Below, one piece after another: positions 39,104-47,787 of a stretch of DNA of 64,000 nt (the first letter of the stretch is position 1; every line of letters starts with the position of its first letter). A model generated the notes under the pieces. It was not told where the DNA came from and made no database searches. It saw nothing but the letters and a program-made list of their open reading frames with translations. A program made the translations under genes and the position numbers. Source of the stretch: Mastigocoleus sp. MO_188.B34 (GTDB taxonomy: Bacteria > Cyanobacteriota > Cyanobacteriia > Cyanobacteriales > Nostocaceae); NCBI RefSeq assembly GCF_030065675.1, contig NZ_JASJDK010000007.1, positions 1 through 64,000 of the forward strand. Reading direction: 5' to 3'.

Positions 39104-39790
39104 ATGCCTCCCTTATCTCAAGAGTCCAGTCAAATCTCAAAATCACCGCAAGCTGTTTTCGACAACATTTTTGCTTTTTCACCTAACAGGGACACTTTGG
39201 GTGGTACTTCTTATCTCATTTTAGAAAAAGGTGGCAATATTCTTGTGGATTGTCCCGCAGCAGATAAGGGGAATGAAGATTTTTTACGTTCTCATGGAGG
39301 TATCCGCTGGTTTTTTATCACTCATCGCGGCGCAATTGGTAAAGCTGCTCAAATTCAATCAAATTTTGAGTGCGAGGTGATTATTCAAGAACAAGAAGCT
39401 TATTTATTACCATCTGTGAATTTAACTACATTTTCTCAAGAATTAACTATTAATTCCCAGGTTAGGCTAATTTGGACTCCAGGTCATTCTCCAGGTTCTT
39501 CTTGCCTGTATTATAAAGACTTTGGTGGTGTACTGTTTTCCGGGCGTCATTTACTCCCCAACCAGCAAGGAAAACCAGTCCCCTTGCGTAATAGCAAAAC
39601 TTTTCATTGGCCCAGACAGTTAAAAAGCGTTCAAATCCTACAAACAAGTTTTACATCTTCTACTCTTCAATATATCTTGCCGGGAGCGAATACTGGTTAT
39701 CTTCGAGGTAAGCGAATTATAGATAATTCTTACCCCGAATTGGCGAATTTGGACATTCCTAACTTGCTTTTGAAGCAGGCGGTTGTATAA
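39104..39790 (+). CDS. Metallo-beta-lactamase-fold protein with degraded metal site
   Basis: The 228-residue protein keeps the fold pattern: GGTSYLILEKGGNILVDCP, then FFITHRGAIGKAAQIQ where active enzymes have HxHxDH; later LIWTPGHSPGSSCLYY, and FSGRHLLP where FTGD is usual. So the first three metal ligands and the bridging Asp (replaced by Arg) are missing, while the C-terminal His of PGHSPGS remains. It probably does not act as a metallohydrolase and may bind a ligand or partner. Intact MBL paralogues could be mistaken for it. It lies downstream of and divergent to the S2P gene. Confidence 0.85.
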   Translation: MPPLSQESSQISKSPQAVFDNIFAFSPNRDTLGGTSYLILEKGGNILVDCPAADKGNEDFLRSHGGIRWFFITHRGAIGKAAQIQSNFECEVIIQEQEAYLLPSVNLTTFSQELTINSQVRLIWTPGHSPGSSCLYYKDFGGVLFSGRHLLPNQQGKPVPLRNSKTFHWPRQLKSVQILQTSFTSSTLQYILPGANTGYLRGKRIIDNSYPELANLDIPNLLLKQAVV

Positions 39791-40044
39791 AAACTTATTT
39801 TTACAGGAAGACAAATGATTTTCCCCAAAAAATAATTCTTCCCCCAGTAAAACTTAGTGGCTTCCTAAGTCTGAAAGGGAAGAATTGTGGTATTCTGAAT
39901 CGATTTTTTTATTGAATTAAGACAACTCTCAACGAGTTAGGATACTTGTTGCGTGGTATCAAAGCCAAAATATGAATTGGTGGATAAGCAGAATACCCCC
40001 ATTTCTCACTTTATACTTTTACTCGCTAAAAATTTTAATTAAAC

Positions 40045-41289
40045 CTAAGCTGCTCCTGCGATCGTTAATTCTCTACTCAATAATTTTACTGCTGCTTGAT
40101 ATTGAACGTCTGCTGGGGTTCCTACTTGTTCGCGAGAGATTTGCTTTGACTCAATTTTTTCATCCGGCTCGATTCCAAGCTTGTTAATATCACGATGATT
40201 GGGGGTTTCATATTTGGCGATGGTTACTGCCATACCCGAACCATCAGATAATTCAAATAAAGATTGAATTAAACCTTTACCAAAAGTGGTTTCGCCGACT
40301 AATTGAGCACGACCATTATCTTGAAGCGCACCTGCTAAAATTTCGCTTGCACTTGCAGTTCCTTTATTTACTAGAACTACTAAGGGGTCATCAGTTAGTG
40401 CTGGTCCAAAAGCATCAAAGCTACCCAAAATTCCTTGTCGATTGACTGTGTAAACAATTGTGCCAGAATCTAACCACTCACGAGCTACATCAATACCGGC
40501 TTGTAACAATCCTCCAGGATTATTCCGTAAGTCGAGGATATAGGCATTAGCTCCTTTATTTTCCAAACTGGAAATAGCTGTTGCGAGTTCAGCAGAAGCA
40601 TTAGCATTAAATTGAGTTAGACGAATATAACCGATTGGCAATCCATCAGGTGATGATTTTAATTTTGCGATTACTGGATTAAGTTCGATGCGATCGCGTA
40701 CCAAACTAATTTCTTGGGCTTCTTCCCCATCTCTCTCCACCAATAAAGTTACTACCGAACCAATGGGACCGCGCATTCTGGCAGCAGCTTCATCTAAAGT
40801 CAACTCTTTAGTTGACATTCCTTCAATTTTGAGGATGCGATCGCGAGATCTAATACCGGCTTTATCTGCGGGCGAATCAGCGATGGGAGCAACAACCTCT
40901 AGCTCCCCAGTATCAGGATGTAGGGCAATTTGCAATCCCACACCAGTCAACTCCCCAGAAGTGTTATATATCATACTGCGATATTGCGCTGGGTTTAAAA
41001 AACGGGTAAAAGGATCGTTAAGGCTCGCTAACATTTGCCCGATTGTCTGATAAACTTCTTCTCGATCTGGAAAAGATTTGTGAAGAGCTTTTCTTCTTAC
41101 CGATGCCCAATTTTGATGATTGAATGTATGGTCCAAGTAAGATCTATTTACTATCCGCCAAGCTTCTGATACTAATCTTTGTTCCTCGCTTAAAGCTGTC
41201 GCTGGTTGACAAAAGCTACAAAAAGCGAGCAAAAACGCCAACATCAGCGATAATCCAGCCCGAAAAACTTGTTTGTGCATGAACCCCAT
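40045..41289 (-). CDS. ctpA: Carboxyl-terminal processing protease (CtpA-type, S41)
   Basis: 414 residues: a signal peptide (FRAGLSLMLAFLLAFCSFCQPATA), a helical N-terminal part with LNDPFTRFL, a PDZ domain (ELTGVGLQIALHPDTGELEVVAPIADSPADKAGIRSRDRIL), then the peptidase domain with Ser313 in NKGTASASEILAGAL and Lys338 in TFGKGLIQS, the Ser/Lys dyad. In cyanobacteria, CtpA removes the C-terminal extension of photosystem II D1 in the thylakoid lumen; paralogues CtpB and CtpC exist, so the letter is likely but not proven. It is divergent from petB, a neighbour arrangement common in cyanobacteria. Start ATG 41289, or ATG 41280. Confidence 0.9.
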   Translation of the reverse strand: MGFMHKQVFRAGLSLMLAFLLAFCSFCQPATALSEEQRLVSEAWRIVNRSYLDHTFNHQNWASVRRKALHKSFPDREEVYQTIGQMLASLNDPFTRFLNPAQYRSMIYNTSGELTGVGLQIALHPDTGELEVVAPIADSPADKAGIRSRDRILKIEGMSTKELTLDEAAARMRGPIGSVVTLLVERDGEEAQEISLVRDRIELNPVIAKLKSSPDGLPIGYIRLTQFNANASAELATAISSLENKGANAYILDLRNNPGGLLQAGIDVAREWLDSGTIVYTVNRQGILGSFDAFGPALTDDPLVVLVNKGTASASEILAGALQDNGRAQLVGETTFGKGLIQSLFELSDGSGMAVTIAKYETPNHRDINKLGIEPDEKIESKQISREQVGTPADVQYQAAVKLLSRELTIAGAA

Positions 41290-41667
41290 TTTTCTTACAA
41301 CTCTTAACCCAATTTTGACCCATTAAAAGGGTAAACACCTTTTTGTGATGCAATCTATCTCTCGATTATGTTACTTTTTTTATAGAAATGGCGCATAATT
41401 TTTAATTAAGTTGTTTCTTCAACTAGTTGACAATTTGCATTGTTTTCTAAATATTTCAGACTTTGCCTATAATGTTGCCAGTTCTGGCTGCTAATGCGAA
41501 GTCAGCAATAAATTCTCTTTTTATGTAAGTATGAGAGTGTGAAAGAATTCTTAATACTTTCACATTTTCTCATCCAATCAGTCAAAAAACTGATAACTAA
41601 AATCCCAATAAACTTAAATATTGGGAGATCTATCAACCGCATTTTTATTTCGGGAAACCAAGATTGT
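41290..41667. other. Divergent promoter region of ctpA and petB
   Basis: 378 bases. A TATAAT at 41468-41473 could be a -10 box for petB; a TTGACA at 41427-41432 is too far from it to be its -35 box. In-frame codons upstream of the petB ATG are open back to 41539 but do not resemble cytochrome b6. Confidence 0.55.
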
Positions 41668-42315
41668 ATGGCCAACGTTTACGACTGGTTTGAAGAGCGC
41701 TTAGAAATTCAAGCGCTTGCTGATGATGTAACCAGCAAATATGTACCTCCCCATGTCAATATTTTTTATTGTCTGGGTGGAATTACCTTAACGTGTTTTC
41801 TGATCCAGTTTGCCACTGGATTTGCAATGACGTTCTATTACAAGCCAACTGTGACAGAAGCCTATACTTCCGTGCAGTACATCATGACGGACGTTAATTT
41901 TGGTTGGCTAATCCGCTCCATCCACCGCTGGTCCGCCAGCATGATGGTGTTGATGATGATTTTGCACGTATTTCGTGTTTACCTCACTGGCGGTTTCAAA
42001 AAGCCCCGTGAATTAACTTGGGTAAGTGGTGTAGTCCTAGCCGTAATCACCGTTTCTTTTGGTGTTACCGGTTATTCTCTCCCTTGGGACCAAGTTGGCT
42101 ACTGGGCTGTGAAAATTGTAAGTGGCGTACCAGAAGCTATTCCCGTAGTAGGAACTCTAATTGCTGACCTGTTACGTGGTGGTTCTAGTGTTGGTCAAGC
42201 AACTCTAACCCGTTACTATAGCGCCCATACCTTTGTACTGCCCTGGCTGATTGCAGTATTTATGCTGATCCACTTCTTAATGATCCGCAAACAAGGTATT
42301 TCTGGTCCTTTGTAA
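41668..42315 (+). CDS. petB: Cytochrome b6 of the b6f complex
   Basis: From ATG 41668 the product [21 protein letters not shown]... is 215 residues, the normal PetB length; the longer open frame from 41539 is not used. The four-helix haem-binding pattern is present: His pairs in [24 protein letters not shown] and [26 protein letters not shown], and the early Cys in FYCLGG that binds haem cn. PetB carries plastoquinol oxidation/reduction sites in the thylakoid membrane. petD follows after 333 bases. Confidence 0.98.
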   Translation: MANVYDWFEERLEIQALADDVTSKYVPPHVNIFYCLGGITLTCFLIQFATGFAMTFYYKPTVTEAYTSVQYIMTDVNFGWLIRSIHRWSASMMVLMMILHVFRVYLTGGFKKPRELTWVSGVVLAVITVSFGVTGYSLPWDQVGYWAVKIVSGVPEAIPVVGTLIADLLRGGSSVGQATLTRYYSAHTFVLPWLIAVFMLIHFLMIRKQGISGPL

Positions 42316-42648
42316 TTTTCACTTTCAGCGCTTCGGTAACATTTAGCAATAATTTTCAGTTTCAATCAAAAGACAATTGTTTTACACTTGTGACAACAAA
42401 CTCTCACAACAGTAATTACCTTTGTCCGCAGTCAAACTGTAGATGTCACCTAAAATTTGGCGAAAATCATGCAATGTACTACCAAGTACCTTGAAATATT
42501 AACTAAGTTTGCGAATGAAGTTTCTCCCCCACGTCATTGATGAGGAAAATAACTTTATCCGGATGCTTCTTTACGCCAAGGCTGAGGTGAAAGCTAACGA
42601 ACCGAGACTTCTGTGACTAAACCTTAGTAGGAGAGCACGTTACTAAAG
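42316..42648. other. petB-petD spacer
   Basis: 333 bases, no gene and no T-run hairpin, so the two genes can be cotranscribed. AGGAG at about 42630 is the petD ribosome site region. Confidence 0.55.
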
Positions 42649-43131
42649 ATGGCAACTGTAAAAAAACCCGATCTGAGCGATCCTAGTTTAAGAGCCAAAC
42701 TGGCGAAAGGCATGGGCCATAATTATTATGGCGAACCTGCATGGCCTAACGATTTACTATATGTGTTTCCCATAGTAATTATGGGTTCTTTTGCTTGTGT
42801 AGTAGCTTTGGCTGTACTAGACCCAGCAATGACAGGAGAGCCAGCAAATCCTTTCGCTACACCTCTGGAAATTTTACCGGAATGGTATTTATACCCGGTA
42901 TTCCAAATTTTGCGCTCCGTTCCCAACAAACTTTTAGGAGTACTGTTGATGGCTGCAGTACCCCTAGGTTTAATTCTCGTTCCATTTATTGAGGGCGTGA
43001 ATAAGTTCCAAAATCCATTCCGTCGCCCAGTAGCAACCACAGTGTTCTTATTTGGAACCCTAGTTACTTTGTGGTTAGGTATTGGTGCAACATTCCCAAT
43101 TGATAAATCTTTTACCTTTGGGCTGTTCTAA
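42649..43131 (+). CDS. petD: Cytochrome b6f complex subunit IV
   Basis: 160 residues, the standard subunit IV length. It starts [38 protein letters not shown] and contains the quinol-site PEWY motif ([26 protein letters not shown]). Three membrane helices. It pairs with PetB to form the equivalent of mitochondrial cytochrome b. Confidence 0.98.
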   Translation: MATVKKPDLSDPSLRAKLAKGMGHNYYGEPAWPNDLLYVFPIVIMGSFACVVALAVLDPAMTGEPANPFATPLEILPEWYLYPVFQILRSVPNKLLGVLLMAAVPLGLILVPFIEGVNKFQNPFRRPVATTVFLFGTLVTLWLGIGATFPIDKSFTFGLF

Positions 43132-43155
43132 ATCCAGTCTTTATGGTATAAAAGT

Positions 43156-43230
43156 TTGACGTCTGTAAGTTTCAAAAGCATATACAAAATATACGTATGC
43201 TTTTGAAACTTCTTAACAGGCGTCAATTTT
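43156..43230 (+). terminator. Very long hairpin terminator after petD
   Basis: AAGTTTCAAAAGCATA (43167-43182) pairs perfectly over 16 bp with TATGCTTTTGAAACTT (43196-43211). The stem is extended outward by TTGACGTCTGT against ACAGGCGTCAA with few mismatches, then TTTT at 43227-43230. Position and form fit a strong terminator or 3' stabiliser of the petBD mRNA. Confidence 0.85.
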
Positions 43231-43354
43231 AATAATCTAGGATGCATTTATTCTAAATTTAGATTTTGGATTTAAATAACTTTCCAAAATATGAGATCGA
43301 TAGGTTAAAACAGAATCAAACCTTTTTTTACCATTTATATTTTAATTGCGGTCA

Positions 43355-43792
43355 ATGCTTAGCATAGTGCAGCAAGACCATTTAACTGTAAGAAGTGAAC
43401 TCAAGTATCTCAACCAAGTACAAAAATGGTTTGAAGATTTTTGTTTGCAAAATCTATTAAAGCTTGGTTGGTCAGAAAGCCAATTGTATCGCCTTAATCT
43501 TGCTTTAGCAGAAGGCTTTACTAATGCGGTTCGTCATGCTCATCATGCCTTACCACCGGAAACAAAAATTGATATCGATCTTTGTTTATGGGCAGATCGG
43601 TTGGAGATAAAAATATGGGATTATGGAAAACCTTTTAATCCAGATGCTATTGCCGAACCAGAACCTGGTACTTTACAGGTCGGTGGGTATGGTTGGTTTC
43701 TTCTTAGACGCTTAGTAGATCGCGTTGCATACGAGCGTGGTACAGATGGCAGAAATTGCTTGCTAATCGTCAAGTACGGTTTAGCAGAATGA
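43355..43792 (+). CDS. Anti-sigma-factor-type serine/threonine kinase (RsbW-like HATPase)
   Basis: About 145 residues from ATG 43355; a TTG nine bases upstream is in frame. A compact GHKL ATPase domain: LNLALAEGFTNAVRHAHHALP (N box), IKIWDYGKPFNP (G1 box) and GGYGWFLLRRLVDRVAYERG (G2 box). The family includes RsbW and SpoIIAB, which bind sigma factors or phosphorylate anti-anti-sigma proteins. No partner gene is adjacent, so the target is unknown. Confidence 0.88.
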   Translation: MLSIVQQDHLTVRSELKYLNQVQKWFEDFCLQNLLKLGWSESQLYRLNLALAEGFTNAVRHAHHALPPETKIDIDLCLWADRLEIKIWDYGKPFNPDAIAEPEPGTLQVGGYGWFLLRRLVDRVAYERGTDGRNCLLIVKYGLAE

Positions 43793-44848
43793 TATTTTGT
43801 CTAAATTACGATGCCAAATAACCGTGCAATTAGAATTAGTCGGAGTCAATAAGTTAATTTATCATCGCCTAACATGAATGATGATATTGCCCAAAACTTA
43901 CCCAAAGTAAATGACGAGAAACGAAGATTAAACTTACTAAATTATTAAACCTATAAACTCAAAACTGAGTAGCCAATAAATCAGAGTAAATCGGAATATT
44001 TTTAACTTTCTCCAACTCCTCTGTGAGCATTTTAGCGCCATTGTTAGTCTGGTTCACTACCATTTAACAACGTAGGATAGTGGAAATCGCTAAGGCATAC
44101 TACCCAAGCTTAATGAAATATGATAGAGATGGAAAGCTTTTTACTAGCCATACTTCTTCATAACTAGTTCATTACTTTCTAGGCTTTTCCCGGTATTCTA
44201 AGGAATACCGGGTTATTTTGTGACGTGCAATTCCTGTGAGAGTAGTAAGTTTCCCGTAAATAGTCCCATTTGATAAATGAAGTGTGGCGACCTTAAAGAC
44301 AATTAGTGTGAAACCGCAATAATACTATCACTTAAGTGTATTAAAAAAAATACTTCATCCAGTGAAGTCATCATTCGAGTTCAATATTTTTTCTTGTTAA
44401 AATTTGGCATTAGCTATTAAATGCTTCCATGATTTAAAGTTATTTGTTTGCAGTTATTTGAAAGATAATAAATTTCAATATGCCCAAAATTATAGCGGTT
44501 ATCGGTTGAGTGCAATATGCTTTATAGAAACGCGTAACCGCCAAGATTGAGAAGCATTTATGTCCGACGGAAATGCTTTTATAACGATGAATGCGTCTCT
44601 AAGTTTGGAAACACAAGATGTGTTTATTCAAGTAGAAACCGCTACGCTATATATTTATTAAGCCGATTATGATAACAAATATCTAGCTCTATTACTCTAA
44701 TGGAATATGGTGCATTCCGGTCATAACTACTACAAGGAGGAGCCTGAATTATATTTAATACAAATTAAGTTCATAAATAAATCATGAAACGAAGTGGGAA
44801 ATTAAAACAAAAACCGTAATGACACCAGCGTAGAGAGTATTAAAAAAT
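43793..44848. other. 1-kb intergenic region with an orphan terminator
   Basis: No convincing gene on either strand. It contains a strong terminator at 44189-44219, which has no gene just upstream, a TATGAT word at about 44118, and a divergent copy of the TAGAGACGCG element family at about 44523-44602 (TAGAAACGCG...GCGTCTCTA) enclosing AGCATTT/AAATGCT arms. An AAGGAGGAGCC near 44732 looks like a ribosome site but is not followed by an open frame I could support. Confidence 0.6.
44189..44219 (+). terminator. Orphan rho-independent terminator
   Basis: CCCGGTATTC (44189-44198) pairs perfectly with GAATACCGGG (44203-44212) over loop TAAG, followed by TTATTTT. With the TATGAT near 44118 it could bound an RNA of roughly 80-90 bases. 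Confidence 0.8.
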
Positions 44849-46048
44849 ATGTCAGCTAGTAAAGTAGAAAAAATTTTAAGAAATCATCAAAAGCAAACCG
44901 CTAAATTTACTAACTCCGACCCCAAACATTTATTTATATTTTTAGAAATTTTCCAGCGCGAAGGTGGTATTCAATCTTATATTAAAGATATATTCAGAGT
45001 TTATACTAGTATAAATATTGAGCATCATGCAGATGTATTTTTACTAAGAGATAATTCCACATGTGCCAATCCTTATGAATCTGAAAATTTAAAATTTTAT
45101 TATTTCAAAAGTCGATATCCTCAGATTGGCAGATTAAGAATTACTACTGCTTTGCTCCAATATCTATTAAAACAGCGACCCCAACATGTTTTTTGCGGCC
45201 ATATTAATTTAGCAGTATTAATTCAAAGCCTTTGTCAGCCATTGGGTATTCCCTATACAGTTTTGACCTATGGTAAAGAAGTATGGGAACCACTCCCTAA
45301 GCGATCGCAATCTGCTTTAGCAAACGCTGCAAAAATTTGGACGATTAGTCGCTATAGTCGTGACAACATCTGTAGTGCAAATAATATCGAACCGTCAAAA
45401 ATACAAATGGTTCCTTGCGCAATTGACCCAGAAAAATTTACCCCCGGTGTCAAGGATCCAAAACTACTTGATAAATATGGTTTGCACAATAACAAAGTAT
45501 TAACTACTGTTGCGCGGCTATGGTCTGGAGATATTTACAAAGGTGTGGATATCACCATTAGAGCTTTACCCCGAATATTAAAGGTATTTCCAGAAGTAAA
45601 ATATTTAGTCATTGGTCGTGGTGACGATCAAGAAAGACTAGCTAAGCTCGCTCAAGACTTGGGTGTTGCAGATAAAGTAGTATTTGCAGGTTTTGTTGCC
45701 ACGGAAGAATTAATAGAGCATTATCGACTCGCAGATGCTTATGTTATGCCTTCCCAAGAAGGTTTTGGTATTGTTTATCTAGAAGCAATGGCTTGTGGAA
45801 TACCGGTAATTTCTGGCGATGCTGATGGTTCTGCCGATCCATTGCAAAATGGTAGACTGGGATGGCAAGTTCCCCATCGTGACCCCAATGCAGTTGCTGC
45901 AGCTTGTATAGAACTTTTACAAGGAAAAGATCGACGCTCTCAAGGTCAATGGTTACGGGAAGAAGTGATCACAAATTTTGGTATTGCTGCTTTTCAAAAG
46001 TCTCTGCAATTGCAGCTTTTCCCTCAATCTTCACTCGAAGTTAAGTAA
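44849..46048 (+). CDS. Glycosyltransferase family 4 protein
   Basis: The 399-residue GT-B enzyme has an N-terminal acceptor half (EIFQREGGIQSYIKDIF, YTVLTYGKEVWEP, WTISRYSRDNI) and a C-terminal donor half with KGVDITIRALP, YLVIGRGDDQERL, YVMPSQEGFGIVYLEAMACGIPVISGDADGS, the ExxxxxE nucleotide-sugar motif of GT4. It probably adds a hexose to a lipid, exopolysaccharide or glycolipid. The gene stands alone, so the product cannot be named. Confidence 0.92.
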   Translation: MSASKVEKILRNHQKQTAKFTNSDPKHLFIFLEIFQREGGIQSYIKDIFRVYTSINIEHHADVFLLRDNSTCANPYESENLKFYYFKSRYPQIGRLRITTALLQYLLKQRPQHVFCGHINLAVLIQSLCQPLGIPYTVLTYGKEVWEPLPKRSQSALANAAKIWTISRYSRDNICSANNIEPSKIQMVPCAIDPEKFTPGVKDPKLLDKYGLHNNKVLTTVARLWSGDIYKGVDITIRALPRILKVFPEVKYLVIGRGDDQERLAKLAQDLGVADKVVFAGFVATEELIEHYRLADAYVMPSQEGFGIVYLEAMACGIPVISGDADGSADPLQNGRLGWQVPHRDPNAVAAACIELLQGKDRRSQGQWLREEVITNFGIAAFQKSLQLQLFPQSSLEVK

Positions 46049-46211
46049 ACATTTGTTATCTGGTCCTAGTGTAAATTACTTAGATATTCTGATTTTTTTT
46101 ATAATTTGAAATGATTAAAAATCATCAAAAAATGTACTAACGGCGAGCAAATGGTTATGACTAACTCATAAAATCGTTATCCTAGAAGGAGAACAGAAAG
46201 ATACTTAAAAA

Positions 46212-46580
46212 ATGAGCTTTAAAACCTCACAGTTGAATTTTCAGAGCATCCGACCCTGGATAACTCTTCTAGTCATTATTTGGTTATTGAGTGCTTTGGG
46301 CTTAGGTTGGTTAGTAAATTCTTTGTTAATTTTATTTGGATTTTTATTGCTAGCACCCGTCCTGGCTTTTTTTGGTCTGCGTTGGTGGTTACAACGCAGT
46401 TTAGTAACGGATAATTGTCCTGTTTGTTCCTACGAACTGACTAGCTTGAAGCAAACAGAGCTACAATGTCCCAACTGTGGCGAACAACTTATTGTAGAAC
46501 AAGGACATTTTCAACGTTTAACGCCGGAAGGTACCATTGATGTCAAAGCAGTAGAAGTTTCCACCCCATCCGAAGAATGA
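46212..46580 (+). CDS. Small membrane protein with C-terminal zinc ribbon
   Basis: 122 residues: two hydrophobic helices (WITLLVIIWLLSALGLGWLV, LLILFGFLLLAPVLAFFGL), then a zinc ribbon (CPVCSYELTSLKQTELQCPNCGEQL) and a short acidic tail. Family not recognised beyond this layout. It starts 163 bases after the glycosyltransferase; AAGGAG lies about 25 bases upstream, farther than ideal. Confidence 0.75.
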   Translation: MSFKTSQLNFQSIRPWITLLVIIWLLSALGLGWLVNSLLILFGFLLLAPVLAFFGLRWWLQRSLVTDNCPVCSYELTSLKQTELQCPNCGEQLIVEQGHFQRLTPEGTIDVKAVEVSTPSEE

Positions 46581-46631
46581 ACAGTTATGAATGATGAGAA
46601 AGCTTAGTAAGATCTATTCATCATTCATATT

Positions 46632-47072
46632 TTATCGTTTGGGTGTTTTTTGTTGCGAAATTGATAGTGTATAGTTATACTCTCCTTGAGATATATCGCC
46701 GACGTGAAGTGAGTATCGACCGGGATTCCAGTAACCAGATATTTCTGGCTTATCCCCGGAATAATTATCTGCTAACACGCAGAAGCGCCCTCCAGGACCT
46801 TCAATTAGTAGAGTTGGTTTTCCTGTACCTTCAACAGTAAATCTTAAGTAAGGTAGTGATTCTGCGATTTGAATAATTTTATTGGGTTTTTCAGCGATGA
46901 AACCACAGTTGCTGTGATGATTTCCGCCTGATTTACCATTGAATATTAGCGGATCTGGTTGCAGTTGAGAATCAACTCGGATAACTTGTGCACTTGATGA
47001 ATTTCCGCTGATAAGATTTAAAATAGTAGATATGATTGCGATTATAACTGCTGAATTGATAGATTTATTCAT
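46632..47072 (-). CDS. Exported protein of unknown function
   Basis: 146 residues with a signal peptide (INSAVIIAIISTILNLISGNSSSAQ), then a beta-rich domain including PYLRFTVEGTGKPTLLIEGPGGRFCVLADN and GRYSLHVGDISQGEYNYTLSIS. The pattern resembles periplasmic pre-peptidase-like sandwich domains seen in cyanobacteria. Two Cys could form a disulphide. No function assigned. Confidence 0.75.
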   Translation of the reverse strand: MNKSINSAVIIAIISTILNLISGNSSSAQVIRVDSQLQPDPLIFNGKSGGNHHSNCGFIAEKPNKIIQIAESLPYLRFTVEGTGKPTLLIEGPGGRFCVLADNYSGDKPEISGYWNPGRYSLHVGDISQGEYNYTLSISQQKTPKR

Positions 47073-47418
47073 GTTTTCATACTTTTAAATTTATATTGAA
47101 CTATGTCTGGATGAGTAATCATAATTTGCAGACGAGATGAATATTTTGTCGTTCCAAAAAAGAATGTATAAAGTTTTATATTTTGCGGGGAATAACTGGG
47201 AAAATAGCTATAGTAAATTTGAAAACTAAATAATAGCAGTGTTTTGATATTTTGATCGTATAGATCGGAAAATAATTGTAAAAATAACCAACTTTTCAAG
47301 ACAAAGTTGTATATAAAACAAATAGTTTAAATAAAATCGCACAAACTATTACTATTAATTGTGGTCAGAATCCTGGTATTTGATGTCACAAATGTTTTAT
47401 GTGAGGTGACTGGTATTA
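47073..47418. other. Divergent intergenic region
   Basis: 346 AT-rich bases between the exported protein and the next gene. An open minus-strand frame at 47069-47299 has no coding character. Confidence 0.5.
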
Positions 47419-47754
47419 ATGAATTCCAAACATGAAAACGATTTACAATATCGCTTGGAAAAGCTAGAAGCAGAAGTTAATTCTTCATCAATTAACCCTT
47501 CCCCATTGCCAAAAATAGTTTCAACTGATTCTTCAGATCATAGATCGCCCGTGAAAAAATTCTTTGTTTGGTTTGGTTCTCTATCCAGAATTAAGAAAAT
47601 AGGAGTTGTAAGTGTTTTAGTAGTATTTGGCTTTGCAATCTTAGAAGCAGCTTTAAAGTTAGTGGCTTCCGCAATCGCCTTTACACTATTGGCGGTGCTA
47701 GCATACCTAGGATACAAATTTGTTGTGCCGAACAATATTGAACGTAGGCAATAA
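47419..47754 (+). CDS. Small membrane protein of unknown function
   Basis: 111 residues. The N-terminal half is polar with a short coiled coil (YRLEKLEAEVNSSS). The C-terminal half has a basic stretch and one or two hydrophobic helices (KIGVVSVLVVFGFAILEAALKLVASAIAFTLLAVLAYLGYKFV). It sits 33 bases before the RDD/pentapeptide gene, on the same strand, so the two may form an operon. Confidence 0.7.
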   Translation: MNSKHENDLQYRLEKLEAEVNSSSINPSPLPKIVSTDSSDHRSPVKKFFVWFGSLSRIKKIGVVSVLVVFGFAILEAALKLVASAIAFTLLAVLAYLGYKFVVPNNIERRQ

Positions 47755-47787
47755 CACACTAAGATATTATTGAAAGGGAATCGTTTG

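Noticed and set aside
41539-41667. N-terminal extension of petB
   Set aside because: ATG 41668 gives the exact family length and sequence; the 43 upstream codons have no counterpart.
47069-47299. 76-codon minus-strand frame upstream of the exported protein
   Set aside because: AT-rich promoter region; overlaps the start of the 46632-47072 gene and has no coding character.
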